DNA of 64,000 nucleotides from Pseudomonas sp. 8AS (lineage in GTDB: Bacteria > Pseudomonadota > Gammaproteobacteria > Pseudomonadales > Pseudomonadaceae), in NCBI RefSeq assembly GCF_902506505.1, contig NZ_LR733406.1, forward strand, positions 3,241,679 to 3,305,678, written 5' to 3'. A program made the translations under genes and the position numbers. Under the pieces are notes generated by a model, which had not been told where the DNA came from, ran no database searches, and saw only the letters and a program-made list of their open reading frames with translations. Position 1 is the first letter of the stretch, and each line of letters opens with the position of its first letter. Of the stretch, positions 57,019 through 64,000 are shown one piece after another.

Positions 57019-58152
57019 ATGTCAGCCATTTCCAGCGAATTCCCCCAGATTGCCGGCCTGCGTTACCTCAACCACGCCGCCGTCGCACCCTGGCCAAGGC
57101 GCGCCGCAGAGGCCGTGCAGCGCTTTGCCGAGCAGAACAGCCGGCTCGGCGCCCGCGACTACCCGGACTGGCTGAAAGTCGAGCTGCGCCTGCGCGAACG
57201 CTTGCAACGCCTGCTCAATGCACCGAGCCGCGGCGATATCGCCCTGGTCAAGAACACTTCCGAGGCCCTGTCGTTCGTCGCCTTCGGCCTCGACTGGCGG
57301 GCCGGCGACCAGGTGGTGATCAGCGACGAGGAGTTCCCCTCCAACCGCATCGTCTGGGAGGCGCTCAAGCCACGCGGGGTCGAGGTGATCCAGGTCAGCC
57401 TGCAGGGCCGGGACCCGGAGGCCGACCTGCTGGCCGCCTGCGGGCCGCGCACGCGGCTGCTGGCGATCAGCGCGGTGCAGTATGCCAGCGGCCTGCGCCT
57501 GGACCTGGAGCGCCTCGGCGCCGGCTGCCACAGCCGCGGCGTGCTGCTGTGCATCGATGCCATCCAGCAGCTCGGCGCCCTGCCCTTCGACGTGCAGGCC
57601 AGCGGCTGCGCCTTCGCCATGGCCGACGGGCACAAGTGGCTGCTCGGCCCGGAAGGCCTGGGCGTGTTCTATTGCCGCAGCGACCTGCGCGAACAACTGA
57701 CCCTGCATGAATACGGCTGGCACATGCTCGAACATGCCGGCGATTACCAACGCAGCGACTGGCAACCGGCGCAGAGCGCGCGGCGCTTCGAATGCGGCAG
57801 CCCGAACATGCTCGGCGCCATGGCTCTGGAGGCCAGCCTGTCGCTGCTGGAGGAAGTCGGCATGGCCAGGGTTGGCGAGCAACTGGAAGAGCGCATGCAG
57901 CTGCTCCAGCAGGGCCTGCAGCGCCTGCCGGGCGCCAGCCTGCACAGCCCGCTGGACGCTCGGCGGCGCGCCGGCATCCTCACCTTCAGCCTGGCCGGCT
58001 GGGATAACCAGCAGCTGTTCGCCCGCCTGCGCCAGGAACAGGTGATCTGCGCGCAACGGGGCAAAGGTGTGCGCCTTTCACCACACTTCTACACGGATCA
58101 TGCGGTGATCGAGCAGACAGTGGCGCTGCTGGGCCTGCTGGCACAAGGCTGA
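57019..58152 (+). CDS. PLP-dependent class V aminotransferase-family protein
   Basis: 377 residues from the ATG at 57019. The fold-type I active-site Lys is K206 in ADGHKWLLGPEG; YLNHAAVAPWP, SDEEFPSN, and AVQYASGLRLDL also match the class V group. Members include cysteine desulfurase-like and kynureninase-like enzymes, so the substrate is not certain. Cytoplasmic. Divergent from the TetR gene. Termination follows at the RgsA region. Confidence 0.87.
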   Translation: MSAISSEFPQIAGLRYLNHAAVAPWPRRAAEAVQRFAEQNSRLGARDYPDWLKVELRLRERLQRLLNAPSRGDIALVKNTSEALSFVAFGLDWRAGDQVVISDEEFPSNRIVWEALKPRGVEVIQVSLQGRDPEADLLAACGPRTRLLAISAVQYASGLRLDLERLGAGCHSRGVLLCIDAIQQLGALPFDVQASGCAFAMADGHKWLLGPEGLGVFYCRSDLREQLTLHEYGWHMLEHAGDYQRSDWQPAQSARRFECGSPNMLGAMALEASLSLLEEVGMARVGEQLEERMQLLQQGLQRLPGASLHSPLDARRRAGILTFSLAGWDNQQLFARLRQEQVICAQRGKGVRLSPHFYTDHAVIEQTVALLGLLAQG

Positions 58153-58188
58153 GTGCTCAGCAGCCGCAGTGGTATTCCAAATCCGTTT

Positions 58189-58209
58189 AAAAAAGCGCGG
58201 GAACCCGCC
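58189..58209 (-). terminator. Small hairpin with T tract on the minus strand, downstream of tatD
   Basis: GCGGG-AA-CCCGC (58197-58208) with AAAAAA on the plus-strand left side, so minus-strand transcripts from the tatD operon meet GCGGGTTCCCGC followed by T residues. The loop is tight. Confidence 0.45.
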
Positions 58210-58230
58210 TGGACGCTGGGGAAACATGAC

Positions 58231-58237
58231 CAATACT
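58231..58237 (+). promoter_or_regulatory. -10 element of the RgsA-like sRNA
   Basis: CAATACT followed by TGAGC: an extended RpoS-type -10. The start point would be near 58243. RpoS control is reported for RgsA in Pseudomonas. Confidence 0.55.
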
Positions 58238-58242
58238 TGAGC

Positions 58243-58363
58243 TTACTGGTGCGCGGCATCTCCCCCCAAGTGCCCCGCCAGGCAAGATACCGTGGACCGC
58301 GTATCTTGATTTACTCCTAATGGTCTTGACCCGGATTCATCCCCCAGAACCCGGGTTTTTTTT
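58243..58363 (+). ncRNA. rgsA: RgsA (P16)-like small RNA
   Basis: About 120 nt between the class V aminotransferase and tatD. It has a stable internal hairpin CAAGATAC/GTATCTTG (58283-58290, 58301-58308) and an intrinsic terminator ACCCGG-loop-CCGGGT followed by eight T (58329-58363). In P. aeruginosa the RpoS- and Gac-dependent sRNA RgsA lies in the intergenic region next to tatD, matching the position and length here. Assignment is from location, promoter and structure; no alignment was made. Confidence 0.75.
58329..58363 (+). terminator. Intrinsic terminator of the RgsA-like RNA
   Basis: ACCCGG (58329-58334) pairs with CCGGGT (58351-58356 region) across a 16-nt loop and is followed by TTTTTTTT. 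It should end the sRNA and any read-through from the aminotransferase. Confidence 0.85.
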
Positions 58364-58426
58364 GCCTGCGATTTGGCCAGAACATCCAGCCCACACCGGG
58401 AAAAAAGCCTCCGCTTGGCGAGTCGC

Positions 58427-59209
58427 TCAGACCACCCGCGCCAGCGGGAACAGACGCTTGAAGTTGGCGCTGGTCTGCGCGGCCAGGTCCTCGAACCGTT
58501 CGCCGCGCACCAGGGCCAGGAACTCGGCCACCTCGCGCACGTATTGCGGCAGGTTGGCCTTGCCGCGATAGGGAATCGGCGCGAGATAAGGCGAGTCGGT
58601 CTCCACCAGCAGGCGATCGGCCGGCACCTTGCGCGCCACTTCGCGCAGGGCATCGGCATTGCGGAAGGTGACGATGCCGGACAGCGAGATGTAAAAGCCC
58701 AGATCCAGCGCGGCCCTGGCCATCTCCCAGTCCTCGGTGAAGCAGTGCAGCACGCCGGCCTGGGGCAGCGCTGCCTCGCGCAGCAGGGCCAGGGTGTCGG
58801 CTCGCGCCTCGCGGGTGTGCACGATCACCGGCTTGCCGGTCTGCCGGGCAGCTTCGAGATGCAGGCGAAAGGATGCCTGCTGCAGTTCGGCGGCTTCCGG
58901 CTCGTAGTGATAGTCCAGGCCGGTTTCACCGATCGCCACCACATGCGGGTGGTTCAGCTCGGCCAGCAGCCAGTTCAGCACCGGCGCGGCGCCCGGCTGC
59001 AGATCCAGCGGGTGGACGCCGACCGAGCAATCGACATCGGCGTAGCGCTCGGTCAGCCCCTTGACCGCCGCGGCATTCTCCGCACTGACGCCGATGCACA
59101 GGAAGTGCCCCACGCCACGGGCGCGCGCGGCATCCAGGGCGGCATCCAGCGAGCCGCCGTGGGCTGCCAGGTCGAGACGGTCGAGGTGGCAATGGGAGTC
59201 GATCAGCAT
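58427..59209 (-). CDS. tatD: TatD-family DNase/metal-dependent hydrolase
   Basis: 260 residues from the ATG at 59209 (MLIDSHCHLDRLDL; an ATG two codons upstream is possible). TIM-barrel metallohydrolase with the metal-binding HCH near the start, ETGLDYHY, HTREA, HCF and the late TDSPYLAP. TatD proteins process 3'-DNA ends or RNA. It is the last gene of the fabF-side operon and ends just before rgsA. Cytoplasmic. Confidence 0.93.
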   Translation of the reverse strand: MLIDSHCHLDRLDLAAHGGSLDAALDAARARGVGHFLCIGVSAENAAAVKGLTERYADVDCSVGVHPLDLQPGAAPVLNWLLAELNHPHVVAIGETGLDYHYEPEAAELQQASFRLHLEAARQTGKPVIVHTREARADTLALLREAALPQAGVLHCFTEDWEMARAALDLGFYISLSGIVTFRNADALREVARKVPADRLLVETDSPYLAPIPYRGKANLPQYVREVAEFLALVRGERFEDLAAQTSANFKRLFPLARVV

Positions 59210-59270
59210 GGGCATACCACTCAAACGAAAACGCCACCCTCGCGGGTGGCGCAGAGTCATACGAATTGGC

Positions 59271-59627
59271 TTACATGGTGTGGGTCGGACGATCCGACTT
59301 CAGCGCACCGGCCAGGTAGGTTTCGATCTTGTTGCGCGCGGTGTTGTCACCATCGTTGAACTGCACGCCAACCCCGGCGGCCCGGTTGCCCTGGGCGCCT
59401 TTCGGGGTGATCCACACCACCTTGCCGGCCACCGGGATCTTCTCCGGCTCGTCCATAAGGTTGAGCAGCATGAACACCTCGTCACCGAGCTTGTAGCTCT
59501 TGGCCGTGGGAATGAACAAGCCGCCATTCTTGATGAAGGGCATATAGGCGGCGTAGAGCACGGACTTGTCCTTGATGGTCAGGGACAGGATTCCGTTACG
59601 CGGTCCAAGATTGGGTGGCAAGCTCAT
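59271..59627 (-). CDS. pilZ: PilZ-domain protein
   Basis: 118 residues, the size of PilZ itself. It lacks the RxxxR and (D/N)xSxxG c-di-GMP-binding residues of other PilZ-domain proteins, as in P. aeruginosa PilZ. It is required for type IV pilus biogenesis in that species. Its place between tatD and holB matches the standard order. Cytoplasmic. Confidence 0.92.
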   Translation of the reverse strand: MSLPPNLGPRNGILSLTIKDKSVLYAAYMPFIKNGGLFIPTAKSYKLGDEVFMLLNLMDEPEKIPVAGKVVWITPKGAQGNRAAGVGVQFNDGDNTARNKIETYLAGALKSDRPTHTM

Positions 59628-59661
59628 GCGGCATTCCTAGCAAACTATCCAATTTTCGATT

Positions 59662-61282
<1,621 letters not shown>

Positions 61283-62320
61283 TTATTGACGCACGGGACT
61301 GGAACGATAGTCGGCACGGCGCTTGAGCTGGTACTCGCTCACCGCGCGATTGTGCTGCTCCAGGGTGTCGGAGAATACATGGCTGCCGTCGCCACGGGCG
61401 ACGAAGTACAGGCTCTTGCCGTCGACCGGATGCAATGCGGCATGGATCGCCTCACGCCCGACCAGGGCAATCGGCGTCGGCGGCATGCCGTCGATGGTGT
61501 AGGTGTTGTAGGGCGTCGGCTCGCGCAGGTGGGCACGGGTCAGGTTGCCGTTGTAGCGCTCGCCCAGGCCGAAGATCACTGTCGGGTCGGTCTGCAGGCG
61601 CATGCTGTTGCGCAGGCGCCGGACGAAGACGCCGGCGATCTGCCCGCGCTCCTCCGGCACCCCGGTCTCCTTCTCCACCATCGAGGCCATGATCAGCGCA
61701 TCGTAGGGCTTGCGGTACGGCAGGCCCTCGGCACGCTTGCGCCATTCCTCGTCCAGCACCAGATCCAGGCGGGCGTGGGCCTGCTTGAGCAGCTCGAAGT
61801 CGCTCATGCCGCGCACATAGCGGTAGGTATCGGGAAAGAAGCGCCCCTCGGGGCTGACACCCGGCTGCCCGAGCTTGGCCATCAAGGCGGCGTCGTCGAG
61901 TTCGGCCACGCTCTGCTGCAAGGCACTCTGCCGGCTCAGGGCGGCACGCACCTGGCGAAAGCTCCAGCCCTCGACCAGGGTCAGGCTGTACTGCACCACC
62001 TCGCCCCGCTGCCACAGGCCCAGCAGATCGCGCGCCTTGTGCTCGGGCAGCAGGCGGTATTCGCCGCTGTGCAGAGCCTGGCCAGGCAGCCTGAAGCGCC
62101 AGTACTGACGCAGCCAGAAGGCGCCATCGAGCACCCCCTCGGCTTGCAACTGGTTGAGCAGGCCACCGGGAGTGGCCCCGGGCTCGACATTCAGCAGGCG
62201 CGCCTCGCTCAGCTGCAGTGGTTGCTCCAGCGCCGACTGCAGGCGCCAGGCGGCCAGCGCCAGGGATACCACGAGCAGCAGCACGCCTGCGGCGAGCAGC
62301 AGCAAAAGCTTGCGTATCAC
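61283..62320 (-). CDS. mltG: Endolytic murein transglycosylase
   Basis: 345 residues from the GTG at 62320. One N-terminal transmembrane helix (about 4-26), then a LysM-like region and the MltG (YceG) domain: MASMVEKETGVPEERGQIAG with the catalytic Glu, and RMRLQTDPTVIFGLG in part as LQTDPTVIFGLG. It cuts nascent glycan strands and terminates them. Starts 3 bp after pabC ends. Confidence 0.94.
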   Translation of the reverse strand: MIRKLLLLLAAGVLLLVVSLALAAWRLQSALEQPLQLSEARLLNVEPGATPGGLLNQLQAEGVLDGAFWLRQYWRFRLPGQALHSGEYRLLPEHKARDLLGLWQRGEVVQYSLTLVEGWSFRQVRAALSRQSALQQSVAELDDAALMAKLGQPGVSPEGRFFPDTYRYVRGMSDFELLKQAHARLDLVLDEEWRKRAEGLPYRKPYDALIMASMVEKETGVPEERGQIAGVFVRRLRNSMRLQTDPTVIFGLGERYNGNLTRAHLREPTPYNTYTIDGMPPTPIALVGREAIHAALHPVDGKSLYFVARGDGSHVFSDTLEQHNRAVSEYQLKRRADYRSSPVRQ

Positions 62321-62323
62321 GAA

Positions 62324-63139
62324 TCAGGAATCCAGAAGACTGCGGATAATGCCCTGCAGTTTACGGGTCAACGGCCCGACCGACCAGTCGTGCCCCTGCA
62401 GCTCGCGCACCGGCCAGATGCCATATAGGCTGTTGCAGAGGAACACCTCGTCGGCAGCCAGCAGGTCGGCGCGGCTGATATCGCCCAGCTGCACGGCAAT
62501 CCCCAGCGCGGCGGCCTGCGCCAGCACCTCGGCACGCATCACCCCGGCCACGCCGCAGCGCGACAGGTCGGCGCTGAGCAGGCGGCCATCCTTGACCAGG
62601 AACAGGTTGCTGTAGACGCCCTCGATCACCCGCCCGGCGCCATCGCACATCAGCCCCTCGGCATAAGCCGGGTCCTGCCACTCGCTGCGGGCCAGGACCT
62701 GCTCGAGACGGTTCAGGTGCTTGAGCCCGGCCAGCAACGGCTGCTCGGCCAGGCGCGTGACACAGGGAAACAGGCGCACGCCCCGGTCGGCATGCTCCGC
62801 CGGGTAAACCGGCATAGGGCTGCCGAGCAGGATGCGTCGGGGCTGCGTGGGCTGCGGCGGCGCATAGCCGCGCGCGCCCTCGCCACGGGTAACCAGCAAC
62901 TTGGCGACGCCCTCGCCCAGCTCGGCGCAGAAGGCCAGCAGCTCGCGTTCCAGCTCGCCGAGGTCGAGCGGCAGGCGCAAGCGCCGCAGGCCATCGTCGA
63001 GGCGCGCCAGGTGGCGGGCCAGCAGACGCGGCTGCCCACCGCGCACGGCGATCGTCTCGAACAGACCATCGCCGTAAGCCAGGCCACGGTCCAGCACGGA
63101 CAGCTGCGCCGCCGGCTGGCCGTCGACCCAGCTCAACAT
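62324..63139 (-). CDS. pabC: Aminodeoxychorismate lyase
   Basis: 271 residues of the PLP fold type IV. DRGLAYGDGLFETIAVRGGQ marks the N-terminus, with the active-site Lys in LAGLKHLNRLEQV and GRVIEGVYSNLF in the cofactor region. It releases pyruvate to make p-aminobenzoate for folate. Its ATG overlaps the fabF stop (ATGA), so the two are coupled. Confidence 0.95.
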   Translation of the reverse strand: MLSWVDGQPAAQLSVLDRGLAYGDGLFETIAVRGGQPRLLARHLARLDDGLRRLRLPLDLGELERELLAFCAELGEGVAKLLVTRGEGARGYAPPQPTQPRRILLGSPMPVYPAEHADRGVRLFPCVTRLAEQPLLAGLKHLNRLEQVLARSEWQDPAYAEGLMCDGAGRVIEGVYSNLFLVKDGRLLSADLSRCGVAGVMRAEVLAQAAALGIAVQLGDISRADLLAADEVFLCNSLYGIWPVRELQGHDWSVGPLTRKLQGIIRSLLDS

Positions 63140-64000
63140 CAGCCGGCGAACCGACGGAATACCAGCGAGCCGTTGGTGCCGCCAAAGCCGAAGGAGTTGG
63201 ACAGCACCGCGTCGATCGGCATGGCCTTGGCCTGATGCGCGACGAAATCGAGGTCGCAGCCTTCGTCCGGCTCATCCAGGTTGATGGTTGGCGGCGCCAC
63301 CTGGTCGCGGATCGCCAGCACGCTGAAGATCGCCTCGACGGCGCCCGCCGCGCCCAGCAGGTGACCGGTCATCGACTTGGTCGAACTGACCGCCAGCTGG
63401 TAGGCCTGCTCGCCGAATACCGACTTGACCGCAGCGGCCTCGGCCTTGTCGCCGGCCGAGGTCGAGGTGCCGTGGGCATTGATGTACTGCACTTGGTCGA
63501 CGTTCAACCCGGCATCGCGCAGCGCATTGCTCATGCAGCGCGCGGCGCCGGCGCCGTCTTCCGGCGGCGAGGTCATGTGGTAGGCGTCGCCGCTCATGCC
63601 GAAACCGACCAGCTCGGCATAGATGGTCGCGCCGCGGGCCTTGGCGTGTTCGAGTTCCTCGAGCACCAGGGCACCGGCGCCATCGGACAGGACGAAGCCA
63701 TCACGGCCCTTGTCCCACGGCCGGCTGGCCCGTGCTGGATCGTCGTTGCGGGTCGACAGCGCACGGGCTGCGCCGAAACCGCCCATGCCCAGGCCGCTGG
63801 TGGCCATTTCCGCGCCACCGGCAACCATCACGTCGGCTTCGCCATAGGCGATATTGCGCGCTGCCATGCCGATGCAGTGGGTGCCGGTGGTGCAGGCGGT
63901 GGCAACGGCGTAGTTGGGGCCCTGCAGACCCAGATGGATCGACAGGAAGCCGGAAATCATGTTGATGATCGAGCCGGGCACGAAGAACGGCGAAATACGC
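63139..64000 (-). CDS. fabF: Beta-ketoacyl-ACP synthase II, C-terminal part (runs off the right edge)
   Basis: The last about 287 codons of FabF. The active-site Cys is in [12 protein letters not shown]; the two His of the triad are in [19 protein letters not shown] (given as [14 protein letters not shown]) and [15 protein letters not shown]. The terminal [13 protein letters not shown] is characteristic. It condenses acyl-ACP with malonyl-ACP in fatty-acid elongation. First gene (in this window) of the pabC-mltG-tmk-holB-pilZ-tatD run. Confidence 0.96.
   Translation of the reverse strand, partial: RISPFFVPGSIINMISGFLSIHLGLQGPNYAVATACTTGTHCIGMAARNIAYGEADVMVAGGAEMATSGLGMGGFGAARALSTRNDDPARASRPWDKGRDGFVLSDGAGALVLEELEHAKARGATIYAELVGFGMSGDAYHMTSPPEDGAGAARCMSNALRDAGLNVDQVQYINAHGTSTSAGDKAEAAAVKSVFGEQAYQLAVSSTKSMTGHLLGAAGAVEAIFSVLAIRDQVAPPTINLDEPDEGCDLDFVAHQAKAMPIDAVLSNSFGFGGTNGSLVFRRFAG

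Overview
The window is a GC-rich Pseudomonas chromosome segment. The evidence is the gene set and its order: cti divergent from metH, lipase followed by its foldase, a long NAD-glutamate dehydrogenase, the MoxR/DUF58/Bat cluster, and above all the right-hand block fabF-pabC-mltG-tmk-holB-pilZ-tatD with a TetR gene nearby and an RgsA-like sRNA just downstream of tatD. Most of the window is core or strain-variable housekeeping sequence. It has no tRNA, rRNA, prophage or CRISPR array that I can see.

Layout. 1-5.7 kb: the 5' part of cti (membrane fatty-acid cis/trans isomerase), metH, then pnuC with a nicotinamide riboside kinase-like gene. 5.7-14.4 kb: a Crp/Fnr regulator, a sterol-desaturase-type hydroxylase, a Tat-exported multicopper oxidase, an ion-channel protein, a periplasmic protein, an alpha/beta hydrolase and an octaheme TPR cytochrome c. 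14.6-19.4 kb: a FadL-type outer-membrane channel, a large arylsulfatase and an AraC regulator, probably one sulfate-ester scavenging unit. A 17-bp sequence is repeated upstream of both the sulfatase and the regulator. 19.9-28.6 kb: a PAS-GGDEF protein, small lipoproteins, an RlmN-like radical SAM enzyme, a leucine-rich-repeat/protein-kinase fusion, an EEP-family hydrolase, a VOC protein and an AraC regulator. 28.8-31.2 kb: secreted lipase lipA, its foldase and a DUF2970 protein. 31.2-38.3 kb: a sugar-type binding protein, a glutamine amidotransferase and the 1620-residue NAD-GDH. 39.6-47.1 kb: MoxR-DUF58-DUF4381-BatA-BatB/TPR-BatD, followed by a Coq4-like gene.

47.1-51.1 kb is the most accessory-looking part. 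A VOC gene is broken by a 140-bp structured repeat. A separate palindromic MITE lies beside it, and then comes a four-gene chromate-resistance operon (chrB, chrA, rhodanese, ChrB-C-like protein) with a concentric palindrome at the chrB promoter. 51.3-58.2 kb: LysR/RidA, DUF1285, a DUF4823 lipoprotein, a second copy of the structured repeat, a radical SAM protein with moaA, a TetR regulator and a class V aminotransferase. 58.2-64 kb: the RgsA-like sRNA and the fabF-to-tatD operon, running off the right edge.

The strongest unexplained signal is the pair of repeats at 47.2 and 54.2 kb. Their apical hairpin and internal loops are the same, while the stems differ in sequence yet remain complementary, which suggests selection on a folded single strand.
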